64,000 nucleotides of DNA, taken from NCBI RefSeq assembly GCF_002763455.1, contig NZ_NIXK01000002.1:248001-312000 (forward strand), given 5' to 3'. The position numbers and the translations under genes were made by a program. This DNA comes from Lentibacillus sediminis (GTDB taxonomy: Bacteria; Bacillota; Bacilli; Bacillales; Amphibacillaceae). The notes beneath the pieces were generated by a model, which did not search any database, was not told the DNA's origin, and saw only the letters and a list, made by a program, of their open reading frames with translations. Shown here in pieces: positions 56,045 through 64,000 of the stretch (position 1 is the stretch's first letter; each line of letters opens with the position of its first letter).

Positions 56045-56842
56045 TCACCCAAAGTAAGGATGGTCATCGTTTATGAGGATTCTTTCTGCCTTGGATGCCT
56101 TGCCGCTCTTTGGATCAACCGTCACGATAAACCCATTTAGTTGTTTTCTTCCCTCTTTCGGGATTTCAAAACGTACCGGCATAGATGTCAGAAACCGTTT
56201 CAGCACTGCCTCTCTTTCTACACCCAATATTCCGTCATAGGGGCCAGTCATCCCCGTATCCGTAATATAGGCTGTTCCTCCAGGCAGAATTCGCTCATCC
56301 GCTGTTTGCGTATGGGTATGGGTGCCGACAACCGTACTGACCCGTCCATCTGCATACCAGCCCAGTGCCTGCTTTTCACTAGTAGCCTCCGCGTGGAAAT
56401 CTACAAAAATAATATTGGTGCGCTTTTTTGCTTCCCGAATCAATTCATCTAAAGCGGTAAATGGATCGTCAATAGCCGGAAGGAAGGTCCGTCCCTGAAG
56501 ATTGATAACGGCGACTTCCACCCCATTCAAGTTGACAAAAATCAGCCCTTTGCCTGGTGTTCCTTTAGGGAAATTAGCTGGTCGCAACATATATTTGGCC
56601 TCATCGATAAACTCGAAAATTTCTTTCTTGTCCCACATATGGTTGCCCATGGTGATTACTTGAGCACCCCATTCTAGAAACTGCTTATATATTTTTTCTG
56701 TTATTCCCTTGCCGGCAGCTGCATTCTCTCCATTGATAATCGTCATGTTTGGCCGGTGCTTCTCTTTTAATTTAGGCAAATATTCCTGAACCATTTCCCG
56801 GCCGGGAGCACCCACCACGTCGCCTATAAACAAAATCTTCAT
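56045..56842 (-). CDS. ymdB: Calcineurin-like phosphodiesterase YmdB
   Basis: Dinuclear metallophosphoesterase of 265 residues. Metal ligands fit the family: D8 in FIGDVVG, E39-N40 in NGENAAAGKG, N67-H68 in MGNHMWD, H150 in VDFHAE and H175/H177 in GTHTHTQT. In B. subtilis YmdB hydrolyses 2',3'-cyclic nucleotides and is needed for biofilm and nanotube phenotypes. It lies behind rny, as in most bacilli, but a strong terminator separates the two. Confidence 0.94.
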   Translation of the reverse strand: MKILFIGDVVGAPGREMVQEYLPKLKEKHRPNMTIINGENAAAGKGITEKIYKQFLEWGAQVITMGNHMWDKKEIFEFIDEAKYMLRPANFPKGTPGKGLIFVNLNGVEVAVINLQGRTFLPAIDDPFTALDELIREAKKRTNIIFVDFHAEATSEKQALGWYADGRVSTVVGTHTHTQTADERILPGGTAYITDTGMTGPYDGILGVEREAVLKRFLTSMPVRFEIPKEGRKQLNGFIVTVDPKSGKASKAERILINDDHPYFG

Positions 56843-56911
56843 TCGCTATCATCCTACCTGTTTTTTAGTACTTTAAGTTTTTCATAAAGTGCAGACAATG
56901 TCAAAACAGAA

Positions 56912-56937
56912 AAAAAGCGGTCAAGTGACCGCTTTTT
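56912..56937 (-). terminator. Terminator between rny and ymdB
   Basis: AAAAAGCGGTCA and TGACCGCTTTTTT form a near-perfect stem with a 2-base loop region and T6 tail. Confidence 0.88.
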
Positions 56938-56969
56938 TCCTTCCTCCCCTGTTCTAAATGAGAGGTTGA

Positions 56970-58532
56970 TTATTTAGCATATTCAACGGATCGTGTTTCC
57001 CGGATTACCGTCACTTTAATATGACCAGGATAGTCAAGTTCTGATTCTATCCGTTTCCGTATATCGCGGGCAATGCTTACAGATTGAATATCATCAATTT
57101 CATCCGGCTTCACCATGATCCGGATCTCTCTTCCGGCCTGGATCGCGAAAGATTTCTCTACACCAGCAAAGGATTCAGAGATTTCTTCGAGTTTCTCCAG
57201 CCGCTTGATGTAGTTTTCCAGTGTTTCACTTCTTGCGCCAGGGCGGGCGGCAGATAAAGCATCTGCTGCAGCCACTAATACAGAAATTACTGAAGTGGGC
57301 TCCTCGTCCCCGTGGTGGGATGCGACCGAATTAATGACCACTTCATGTTCCTTGTATTTGATGGCAAGTTCTTTGCCGATTTCAACGTGGCTTCCTTCCA
57401 CCTCATGATCAATGGCCTTGCCAATATCATGAAGCAGACCAGCTCTTTTTGCCAGCGTTACATCTTCACCTAATTCAGCAGCAAGCAGTCCGGAGAGGTA
57501 TGCCACCTCTGTTGAGTGTTTCAGGACATTTTGCCCGTAGCTTGTCCGGTATTTCAAACGGCCAAGTATTTTGATCAGATCTGGATGCAATCCATGCACC
57601 CCAACTTCAAATGTCGTCTCTTCTCCGATTTCCCGGATATGATCATCGACCTCGCGACGGGCCTTATCCACCATTTCCTCGATGCGTGCCGGATGAATTC
57701 TGCCGTCCTGCACGAGTTTTTCCAATGCCATTCTTGCCGTTTCCCTGCGGATTGGATCGAAACCTGATAAGATAACAGCTTCCGGCGTGTCATCAATAAT
57801 CAAATCAATCCCTGTCAATGTCTCCAAGGTACGGATATTACGGCCTTCCCGTCCAATGATCCGGCCTTTCATTTCATCGTTTGGAAGATTAACTACCGAG
57901 ACTGTCGTTTCAGCCACATGATCTGCTGCACAGCGCTGCAAGGCTAAAGAGAGAATGTCTTTTGCCTTTTTGTCTGCTTCCTCTTTTGCGCGATTTTCGG
58001 CTTCCTTCACCATTAAGGCAGCATCATGGGCAACCTCTTGCTCGATCTTTTCAAAAACAACCTGTTTGGCCTGCTCCGTTGTATATCCTGAAATGCGCTC
58101 AAGCTCTGTTTGCTGCTCTTGTTTCATCACTTCCACTTTGCTTTCCATTTCTTCAATTTGTTGTTGTTTGTCTGTTAGTGATTGTTCCTTTTTCTCTAAC
58201 AAGAGCTCACGCTTGTCCAATGATTCATCTTTTCTGTCCAGATTATCTTCTTTTTGTGTCAGACGATTTTCCTGCTTTTGTGTTTCTGTGCGTCGTTCCC
58301 GCAGTTCGTCTTCTGTCTGGCGGCGCAGGGTATGAATTTCATCCTTTGCCTCAAGAAGTGCCTCTTTCTTAGCGGCATCTGCATTCCGGTTCGCCTCGTC
58401 AACGATTTGCTTTGCCAACGTTTCGGCGCTGGAAATTTTAGCTTCTGCAATAGATTTACGAATCAGATAACCAACAACAATACCGACGATCAGAGTAAGC
58501 AAAATGGAGATGATTACATAAATAATTTCCAC
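56970..58532 (-). CDS. rny: Ribonuclease Y
   Basis: Membrane-anchored endoribonuclease that starts bulk mRNA decay; 520 residues. N-terminal helix (about 5-25, [20 protein letters not shown]), long coiled coil (about 30-200, e.g. [17 protein letters not shown]), KH domain with [17 protein letters not shown], and HD domain with [17 protein letters not shown] and ASHHGDEEP. The start is a GTG at 58532 with AGGAGG 7 nt upstream, giving exactly the length of the B. subtilis enzyme. ricA in this window encodes a specificity factor of the same enzyme. Confidence 0.95.
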   Translation of the reverse strand: MEIIYVIISILLTLIVGIVVGYLIRKSIAEAKISSAETLAKQIVDEANRNADAAKKEALLEAKDEIHTLRRQTEDELRERRTETQKQENRLTQKEDNLDRKDESLDKRELLLEKKEQSLTDKQQQIEEMESKVEVMKQEQQTELERISGYTTEQAKQVVFEKIEQEVAHDAALMVKEAENRAKEEADKKAKDILSLALQRCAADHVAETTVSVVNLPNDEMKGRIIGREGRNIRTLETLTGIDLIIDDTPEAVILSGFDPIRRETARMALEKLVQDGRIHPARIEEMVDKARREVDDHIREIGEETTFEVGVHGLHPDLIKILGRLKYRTSYGQNVLKHSTEVAYLSGLLAAELGEDVTLAKRAGLLHDIGKAIDHEVEGSHVEIGKELAIKYKEHEVVINSVASHHGDEEPTSVISVLVAAADALSAARPGARSETLENYIKRLEKLEEISESFAGVEKSFAIQAGREIRIMVKPDEIDDIQSVSIARDIRKRIESELDYPGHIKVTVIRETRSVEYAK

Positions 58533-58648
58533 GATTTCACCTCCTATTGCTATAAAGTTGTACAATTCATTATTGTCGGCATGTACCATGTTCCTGTGCA
58601 TAAATAACCATACATCTTATAACAAAAAGTATAAAATTATACATATTA

Positions 58649-58677
58649 ATTTTAATTACCTGTTACGCAAATGTCAA
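58649..58677 (-). promoter_or_regulatory. SigA promoter of rny
   Basis: Minus-strand TTGACA (58672-58677), 17 nt, TAAAAT (58649-58654), giving a leader of about 110 nt before the GTG start. Confidence 0.72.
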
Positions 58678-58694
58678 GGAAACGTCACAACTAT

Positions 58695-58763
58695 TTAAGG
58701 AAGGAATTTTTTAGCTTCCGCACGAGCAGCTTGGACACCCCTGACATACAGGGGCTTAGCCAT
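58695..58763 (-). CDS. Possible 22-residue peptide between recA and rny
   Basis: Frame ATG...TAA that begins MAKPLYVRGVQ and continues with an Ala/Lys-rich helix-like stretch. The upstream AGAAAGAAG is a weak ribosome-binding site. No family is recognised. It sits after the recA terminator and before the rny promoter. Its length alone could occur by chance. Confidence 0.2.
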   Translation of the reverse strand: MAKPLYVRGVQAARAEAKKFLP

Positions 58764-58812
58764 AATTTTCTTCTTTCTTTAGTTAAGAATTCTTTCTGCG
58801 GTCGCAAGAAAT

Positions 58813-58852
58813 AAAACAATCCCTTACTGATTAAGTCAGTAAAGGATTGTTT
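58813..58852 (-). terminator. Terminator downstream of recA
   Basis: A 16-17-bp stem (ACAATCCTTTACTGA with TCAGTAAGGGATTGT) followed by TTTATTTC on the minus strand. Confidence 0.88.
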
Positions 58853-58858
58853 CATTAT

Positions 58859-59905
58859 CTACACATCCAGGCTGCCCTGTCCAACTCCTTCTTCCTCTTT
58901 TGCTTCTTCATTTGGCTTGTCATCCAGCTGATAATGACTGCGGATGGCTTCATGAATTTCTGCTTGTACCTCCACGTTCTCTTTCAGGTACTGTTTGGAG
59001 TTTTCCCTGCCCTGTCCGAGCCTTTCCTTGTTATAGGAATACCAGGCACCGCTTTTGTCGACAATATCCAGTTCTGAGCCGATGTCAAGGATTTCTCCCT
59101 CTCTGGAGATCCCTTCCCCATACATAATATCCACTTCCGCTTGTTTGAACGGAGGGGCTACCTTATTTTTAACGACTTTGATTCTTGCTCTGTTTCCGAC
59201 CATTTCGTTTCCTTGCTTCAGACTTTCAGCTCTGCGTACTTCAAGCCGGACAGAGGAATAGAATTTAAGTGCCCGTCCGCCTGGCGTAGTTTCCGGATTG
59301 CCAAACATTACTCCGACCTTTTCTCTGATCTGGTTGATGAAAATGGCGGTGGTTTTCGATTTATTGATGGCTCCGGAGAGTTTGCGCAATGCTTGGGACA
59401 TCAGTCTTGCCTGCAGCCCGACATGAGCATCCCCCATGTCTCCTTCGATTTCCGCTTTGGGAACAAGTGCAGCGACAGAGTCTACCACAATAATGTCCAC
59501 TGCTCCGCTGCGGACGAGCGCTTCGGCAATTTCCAGCGCCTGCTCACCCGTATCAGGCTGGGACAGCAGCAGTTCTTCTACATTTACTCCAAGTGCTCTT
59601 GCATAGGTAGGATCAAGCGCATGCTCTGCATCAATAAATGCAGCCTGTCCTCCCTTATTCTGTGCTTCAGCGATCGCGTGCAACGCCACTGTCGTCTTCC
59701 CGGAAGACTCCGGACCGTAAATTTCCACGACCCGCCCCCGCGGATATCCGCCAATGCCAAGTGCGACATCCAATGCCAGGGAACCGCTCGGAATCGTTGC
59801 AATTTTTTGCTCCGCCTGATCTCCCATTTTCATAATGGATCCTTTGCCAAACTGCTTTTCTATCTGTCTTAATGCGTTATCTAATGCTTGTTTTCTATCA
59901 CTCAA
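58859..59905 (-). CDS. recA: Recombinase A
   Basis: Strand-exchange ATPase and SOS co-protease, 348 residues. Walker [10 protein letters not shown] near 64-72, Walker [11 protein letters not shown], loop L1 [10 protein letters not shown], loop L2 region [19 protein letters not shown] and an acidic C-terminal tail. The start is taken as TTG at 59905, where AAAGGGAGG lies 8 nt upstream; earlier in-frame codons fall within the promoter. Its filament on single-stranded DNA activates LexA cleavage, so it controls the SOS genes elsewhere in this window. Confidence 0.97.
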   Translation of the reverse strand: MSDRKQALDNALRQIEKQFGKGSIMKMGDQAEQKIATIPSGSLALDVALGIGGYPRGRVVEIYGPESSGKTTVALHAIAEAQNKGGQAAFIDAEHALDPTYARALGVNVEELLLSQPDTGEQALEIAEALVRSGAVDIIVVDSVAALVPKAEIEGDMGDAHVGLQARLMSQALRKLSGAINKSKTTAIFINQIREKVGVMFGNPETTPGGRALKFYSSVRLEVRRAESLKQGNEMVGNRARIKVVKNKVAPPFKQAEVDIMYGEGISREGEILDIGSELDIVDKSGAWYSYNKERLGQGRENSKQYLKENVEVQAEIHEAIRSHYQLDDKPNEEAKEEEGVGQGSLDV

Positions 59906-59936
59906 TGTAAATGCCTCCCTTTCCCTTGTTATCTCT

Positions 59937-59987
59937 ATCATACACTCTTTTTCGGTATTTGCCAAGCAAAAAACGAATAAACGTTCT
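59937..59987 (-). promoter_or_regulatory. recA promoter and LexA box
   Basis: Minus-strand TTGGCA (59960-59965), 17 nt, TATGAT (59937-59942). CGAATAAACGTTCT (plus 59974-59987), one to two mismatches from the SOS consensus, lies just upstream of the -35. Confidence 0.72.
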
Positions 59988-60083
59988 GCGATTTTCAGCT
60001 GTATTTAAGCTGCAAAATCATATTTTCCACTATTACACCACTGCTAAAATTTGTTTTTTCTTTCCCATATACCCGGCAAATGA

Positions 60084-61331
60084 CTATTTTAAGTGTTTAA
60101 AAAGAATTTCCAAACCTTTTTTACTGGCCCTTTCCCTGATGGAATTGCGGCTGCCCTGAAAGGTAAACAATTCCACCTGATCATCGCTGTCCTTGTCAGA
60201 CAGGGCAATATATACCGTGCCCGCCGGCTTCCCCTCTATCCCGTCAGGACCAGCCACTCCGGTGAAACTGATGCCAACCGATGTATTCAATAATTCACGG
60301 ACACGCCTGGCCATTTCTAAGGCACATTCTTTGCTGACTGTGCCATGCTTTTCAATGGTTTGGGAGGAAACGCCAAGCACTTCCTGTTTCACGTCTGTAT
60401 GATAGGATACAATTCCTCCACTTAAGACCTCAGAAGCTCCCCGGGCAGAAACCAGCCGCTCTGTAAACATTCCGCCTGTCAGACTTTCCGCAGCAGCAAT
60501 TTTCTTGCCGTGATGTCTTAACCGGCTAACTATCTGTCCCTCGATTGTGTCCGTATCTGTTCCATAAAAATAGCCACCAACTTTTTGGAGAATCGTTTGT
60601 TTGGTATTCTGAAGCAGCTGATCCGCCTCTTGGGCATTCCCTGCTTTTGCTGTCAAGCGCAGCACCACACCGTCATTCTGAGCCAGAGGAGCAATAGTTG
60701 GATTGCTTTGACTGCGGATCAGCTCGCTTAAGGAATCTTCAAGCGCCGACTCTCCAATCCCGGAAAATTTTAATACTGTCGATTTAATCAATCCGTCCGT
60801 TCCTGCTGTTTTTCGCAGATATGGCAAAACATCCTTTTCCGCCAAATGCTTCATTTCCCTTGGAACACCCGGCAGGAAAATCCAGATTTTCTCTTCATGG
60901 TTGACGATCATCCCCGGTGCCATGCCTGCGTTGTTTTCCAAAACTCCGGCATGCTTAAACACACGGGCCTGCTTCCGGTTATTTGGTGTCATCACCGTGT
61001 TTGCCGCGGTGAAATAAGAAGTGATCTTATCCATGGTCGGCTGATGCTCGATAAGCTCCATACCGCTTATGCGCTGAAACGCTTCTCTTGTCATATCATC
61101 TTCTGTCGGCCCCAGTCCTCCTGTAACGATAATTACATCCGAACGATTTTGCGCCTGAGAAAATATTTCTTCCACCCGATACAGATTATCACCAACCACC
61201 GCATGATGAAACACATTGATCCCGGTATGGGCGAGCTGCTCGGAAAGCCACTGGGCGTTCGTATTGGAAATTTGCCCCAAAAGCAGCTCTGTTCCGACAG
61301 CGATAATTTCCGCATTCATTGAATTTTTCAT
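60084..61331 (-). CDS. cinA: CinA: competence/damage-inducible protein (ADP-ribose pyrophosphatase / NMN deamidase)
   Basis: Two-domain protein, 415 residues. The N-terminal MoCF-like COG1058 domain contains AVGTELLLGQISNTNAQWLS and VTGGLGPTEDDMTREA. The C-terminal COG1546 domain contains AAAESLTGGMFTERLVS and VGISFTGVAGPDG and has NMN deamidase activity in relatives. It takes part in NAD recycling; in many Firmicutes it is coexpressed with recA. The ATG overlaps the pgsA stop (ATGA) and uses GAGGG inside pgsA. Confidence 0.93.
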   Translation of the reverse strand: MKNSMNAEIIAVGTELLLGQISNTNAQWLSEQLAHTGINVFHHAVVGDNLYRVEEIFSQAQNRSDVIIVTGGLGPTEDDMTREAFQRISGMELIEHQPTMDKITSYFTAANTVMTPNNRKQARVFKHAGVLENNAGMAPGMIVNHEEKIWIFLPGVPREMKHLAEKDVLPYLRKTAGTDGLIKSTVLKFSGIGESALEDSLSELIRSQSNPTIAPLAQNDGVVLRLTAKAGNAQEADQLLQNTKQTILQKVGGYFYGTDTDTIEGQIVSRLRHHGKKIAAAESLTGGMFTERLVSARGASEVLSGGIVSYHTDVKQEVLGVSSQTIEKHGTVSKECALEMARRVRELLNTSVGISFTGVAGPDGIEGKPAGTVYIALSDKDSDDQVELFTFQGSRNSIRERASKKGLEILFKHLK

Positions 61332-61906
61332 TTGGAATCCCTCATTACATGCCAGTTTTTTACAAAATAATCAATTCCGGAATAAACAGTAAAGAATAAT
61401 GCCGCATAAAGCATTATTGTACCAAACGGAAAGCCAATATAAGAGAAAGGGAAGTTATGGAGCAGAAGAGCGGCAGTGGCAACAATCTGCGTAACGGTTT
61501 TCAGCTTTCCCATGCTGCTTGCGGCAAGCACAATCCCTTCACCGGCAGCAACCAGCCGCAGTCCAGTTACGGCGAATTCTCTGCTAATGATCAGAATAAC
61601 AATCCATGCCGGTGCAAGACCCATCTCAACCAATAAAATAAGTGCCGCAGAAACAAGCAATTTGTCCGCAAGTGGGTCGAGAAATTTCCCGAGATTTGTG
61701 ACGAGGTTATACTTACGGGCATAATAGCCATCCACCCAATCGGTAGTAGAGGCGATAATAAACAAGATTGCTGCCAGGAAGTGGGACACCGGCAGCTCCG
61801 CCTGCCCAATATTCCATGCTCCCCAGTTAAATGGAACGCTTAACAGTACAATAAAAACAGGGATTAAAAAAATTCGAGACAAGGTGATTTTATTTGGTAC
61901 ATTCAT
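61328..61906 (-). CDS. pgsA: CDP-diacylglycerol-glycerol-3-phosphate 3-phosphatidyltransferase
   Basis: Membrane enzyme (192 residues, four to six helices) that makes phosphatidylglycerol phosphate, the committed step to phosphatidylglycerol and cardiolipin. The CDP-alcohol phosphotransferase motif D-x2-D-G-x2-A-R-x8-G-x3-D-x3-D is complete in DWVDGYYARKYN followed by LGKFLDPLADK. TGGAGG precedes the ATG. Coupled to cinA by a 4-bp overlap. Confidence 0.95.
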   Translation of the reverse strand: MNVPNKITLSRIFLIPVFIVLLSVPFNWGAWNIGQAELPVSHFLAAILFIIASTTDWVDGYYARKYNLVTNLGKFLDPLADKLLVSAALILLVEMGLAPAWIVILIISREFAVTGLRLVAAGEGIVLAASSMGKLKTVTQIVATAALLLHNFPFSYIGFPFGTIMLYAALFFTVYSGIDYFVKNWHVMRDSK

Positions 61907-61935
61907 TTGGTAATTCCTCCAGTTCTATAAGGTAT

Positions 61936-61963
61936 AAAACCCTTCCTCGCAGGGAAGGGTTTT
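61936..61963 (-). terminator. Hairpin between ymfM and pgsA
   Basis: AAAACCCTTCC and GGAAGGGTTTT form an 11-bp stem, but the following tract on the minus strand is only TTTTATACC. It may be an attenuator. Confidence 0.6.
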
Positions 61964-61988
61964 GACAGCAAACGGCGGATGCACATAT

Positions 61989-62927
61989 CTATTGTACATT
62001 CACCCAGATTTGCTGGACGACATATTCATCTGGATTGGCAGGATACTCCAGTTCTGTTCCATTTATTGTAATCGTCAAATCAGAAGCATTGCCGATATTA
62101 AAATAGATGCTTTCCCCGCTCGCGACAGTCAGCTCCTCTGGTGAAGCCTCCTCTGTCAGCGTATTGTAATAAAGGGATTCTCCTGCTTCATTTTCAACTT
62201 CCAGCCAGGTATCACCAGAGGATTCCATTGTGATTTCTACTTCGTCACTGTTATGGGCAAAATCTAATGTCGCCTCCGCCCGTCCACCGGCTGCACTCTC
62301 TTCAACGACTTCAAAGGTGCCTTCATTTTCACTTTCAGTGGTGTCCTCTGTATCTTCTCCGCCTTCAGAATCAGAGCCAGTTTCATCTGCGGACCCGTTT
62401 TCATCAGTTCCGGAAGCAGTCTCCTCGTCTTCTGCACCACTGTCTGCATTGCTTGGGTTCTCATTGTCAGCCGGTTCATTAATAATCACGTTGTCATTTG
62501 GATCCTCTACCGGCTGGCTTCCATCAGTCGCCATAGCCTGCTGGATGAAATACCAGGCAACAGCAAAAATGCCGATCACCAGGAGGATAACAATAATGGT
62601 CGGAATAATTGAGAAAACGTTCGAACTTTTTTCCGGATTGCTCACCTTTTTCGTTCTTTGCATCCTTGTATACTGCACTTCATTGTCTTCTTCCGTTTTT
62701 GGCACTTCATCTTTATATTCTTCCAGAAGTTCGTTTGGATCCAGCCCAACCGCTGCAGCGTATTCTTTAATAAATGCCCTGGCATAGAATTTGCCCGGAA
62801 GGATTTGAAAGTTCCCTTCTTCAATAGCCAGCAAATACCGTTTTTGTATCTTCGTCGTTTCTTGCAAACTATCTAGTGAAAGGTTTTGCGCAACTCTTGC
62901 TTCTTTCAGCCTTGCTCCAATCTCCAT
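61989..62927 (-). CDS. rodZ: RodZ-like cytoskeletal membrane protein (YmfM)
   Basis: 312 residues: a cytoplasmic HTH_25 domain (1 to about 70; IGARLKEARVAQNLSLDSLQ, FYARAFIKEYAAAVGLDP), basic linker, one membrane helix (about 105-130), an external acidic low-complexity segment (about 135-203, rich in Asp, Glu, Ser, Thr, Gly) and a C-terminal DUF4115 beta domain. RodZ binds MreB through the HTH domain and maintains rod shape. ATG at 62927 follows GGATGGTG. The acidic external linker is longer than I would expect for B. subtilis YmfM and suits a salt-tolerant organism, which is inference. Confidence 0.9.
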   Translation of the reverse strand: MEIGARLKEARVAQNLSLDSLQETTKIQKRYLLAIEEGNFQILPGKFYARAFIKEYAAAVGLDPNELLEEYKDEVPKTEEDNEVQYTRMQRTKKVSNPEKSSNVFSIIPTIIVILLVIGIFAVAWYFIQQAMATDGSQPVEDPNDNVIINEPADNENPSNADSGAEDEETASGTDENGSADETGSDSEGGEDTEDTTESENEGTFEVVEESAAGGRAEATLDFAHNSDEVEITMESSGDTWLEVENEAGESLYYNTLTEEASPEELTVASGESIYFNIGNASDLTITINGTELEYPANPDEYVVQQIWVNVQ

Positions 62928-62998
62928 AATAAACACCATCCATTTTTAGAAAACTCAGCCTAAATCATTCAGGCAATAGCCTTTACCTTATTTTTGTT

Positions 62999-63790
62999 TT
63001 AATAATCAAACATGGAAAAGCCATTTTGCTCCATCTCCTGCTGTCTTTCCATTGGTTCGTATGTAATTTCTTCGTCTTCATGGCTCCTGAGTTCAATAAT
63101 ATAATCAAAATCCTCTATATTATATTCTGTTGCTTGAACAAAAATATCCGGATGCTCCACTACTTTAATCGAAGGAAGCTGCATAATTTCCCTGATCAGC
63201 TGCCAATGCTTTTCGCTTGCCCGGTTTTTGGACACGACACCATCAATAATATAGATATTGTCCGGATTATATTCCCCTACAATCAGCTGACTTCGGACCG
63301 TTTGCTTTAAGAGGGTGCTGGACACAAACAGCCAGCTTTTATTGGCAGAAACACTTGCTGCGACTACAGATTCTGTCTTTCCTACCCGAGGCATGCCCCG
63401 GACGCCAATTAATTTGTGACCTTCCTTTTTGAACAGTTCGGCCATAAAGTCTACCAATATGCCGATCTCTTCGCGGACAAAGCGCACCGTCTTCCGGTCA
63501 TGCGAATCCCTGTGAATGTATTTTCCATGCCGCACTGCCAGCCTGTCGCGCAATTTCGGTTTCCTTATTTTTGTTACGTTAATTGTATTTATCGTTTGCA
63601 GTATCGATTTCAAACGCTCAATGTTTTCATCATATTTCGATAAAATCAGCATGCCCCGCTTAGAATTCTCCACCCCGTTAATCGTAACAATATTGATGGA
63701 CAGCATTCCAAGCAAAGAAGAAATATCCCCGAGTAAGCCAGGACGGTTATAGCGAATTTCATATTCAAGGTACCATTCTGTCTTTTCCAT
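62999..63790 (-). CDS. ymfK: DUF3388 protein YmfK
   Basis: A 263-residue cytoplasmic protein, conserved in Bacillaceae upstream of ymfM-pgsA. The first 70 residues look like an ACT-type ligand-binding fold (YEIRYNRPGLLGDISSLLGM). A P-loop-like GMPRVGKTES sits near 135, followed by a nucleotide-binding style domain without clear Walker B. No function is assigned. AAAGGAG precedes ATG. The 210 bp from 63791 to the window end contain no gene I can support; a 40-codon TTG frame on the minus strand there lacks a ribosome-binding site. Confidence 0.85.
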   Translation of the reverse strand: MEKTEWYLEYEIRYNRPGLLGDISSLLGMLSINIVTINGVENSKRGMLILSKYDENIERLKSILQTINTINVTKIRKPKLRDRLAVRHGKYIHRDSHDRKTVRFVREEIGILVDFMAELFKKEGHKLIGVRGMPRVGKTESVVAASVSANKSWLFVSSTLLKQTVRSQLIVGEYNPDNIYIIDGVVSKNRASEKHWQLIREIMQLPSIKVVEHPDIFVQATEYNIEDFDYIIELRSHEDEEITYEPMERQQEMEQNGFSMFDY

Positions 63791-64000
63791 TTAGTAAACT
63801 CCTTTATATATCGTCAGAAAGTATACATCATGGCGGATTTTGGAGAATACCCCCGGTCTTCTACCTGAATATTCGACACGAAGAGCCAAGTTCTTCCAAT
63901 CTCCTTAATGTTACCCAATCCGGCTGATAAAAGCAATGTCTTATTTCTACTATAAATGATTTTTTGTCCGGTGAAAAGTCATATTCTTTTGCATAGCATA

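Larger units (their letters stand above)
58533..58858 (-). other. rny leader and recA-rny intergenic region
   Basis: This 326-bp stretch holds the recA terminator, a possible 22-codon frame and the rny promoter, followed by an AT-rich leader of about 110 nt. Confidence 0.6.

Noticed and set aside
63791-63930. Forty-codon TTG frame upstream of ymfK (ymfJ candidate)
   Set aside because: No ribosome-binding site ahead of it and no resemblance to YmfJ; left unannotated.

Overview
The window looks like a contiguous piece of a chromosome from an endospore-forming, low-to-moderate-GC Firmicute of the family Bacillaceae, probably close to the Virgibacillus/Oceanobacillus/Lentibacillus group. The placement rests on sporulation genes (sirA, tlp, spoVK, cotE, spoVS), on Bacillus-type operators (LexA, GlnR, Spo0A) and on gene order that follows the B. 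subtilis map from the ymfK/recA region to the parE/parC and yng regions. The genus is inference. Nearly all genes lie on the minus strand; adh, plsY-folE2-yidD-yneR, yneK and lexA are on the plus strand. No tRNA, rRNA, CRISPR array, prophage or insertion sequence was seen.

Layout. 0.1-5.5 kb: cysK, a PH-like membrane protein, a Rieske-tailed oxidoreductase (yhfW), a double-domain gamma-glutamylcyclotransferase (ykqA) and a zinc alcohol dehydrogenase with a striking GGGTA/TACCC promoter region. 5.5-10 kb: ypcP and the double dynamin dynA. 10-15.3 kb: a yng-type branched-chain acyl-CoA (leucine) catabolic operon. 15.5-20 kb: topoisomerase IV (parE-parC) behind a LexA box. 20-26.5 kb: yneT, a two-gene ABC importer resembling EgtUV/BilE, plsY, folE2, yidD, yneR, yneQ, yneP. 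26.5-31 kb: tlp, a small FbpB-like basic protein, yneN and aconitase. 31-35.6 kb: a PAS histidine kinase, yneK, the cytochrome c maturation genes ccdC and ccdA with an orphan MrpB-like subunit between them, yneF and sirA. 36-40 kb: tkt, ynzC, and an SOS locus of yneB, a 31-residue membrane peptide and divergent lexA. 40-47 kb: glnRA, ynbB, hflX, spoVK, hfq, miaA, a Dps-like ferritin. 47-55 kb: mutSL, cotE, ricA, miaB. 55.6-64 kb: spoVS, ymdB, rny, recA, cinA, pgsA, rodZ-like ymfM, ymfK.

How the genes work together. Four LexA-type sites or clusters (parE, the peptide-yneB promoter, lexA, recA) make the window a dense part of the SOS regulon next to the mismatch-repair genes. miaA and miaB are successive enzymes of tRNA A37 modification. 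rny and ricA both belong to RNase Y mRNA processing. Several genes act in sporulation, including sirA, which carries an upstream Spo0A box. glnR-glnA form the classic autoregulated nitrogen operon.

Most interesting: (1) a 31-residue single-pass membrane peptide in the position of the SOS division inhibitor yneA, too short to carry the LysM domain; (2) a family of palindromic repeats of about 130 bp, in inverted pairs at 35.7-36.0 kb and 55.1-55.6 kb, whose outer stems differ in sequence between copies but stay complementary within each copy; (3) an orphan MrpB-like subunit inside the ccd operon; (4) a small FbpB-like gene near aconitase; (5) the EgtUV-like transporter between yneT and plsY.
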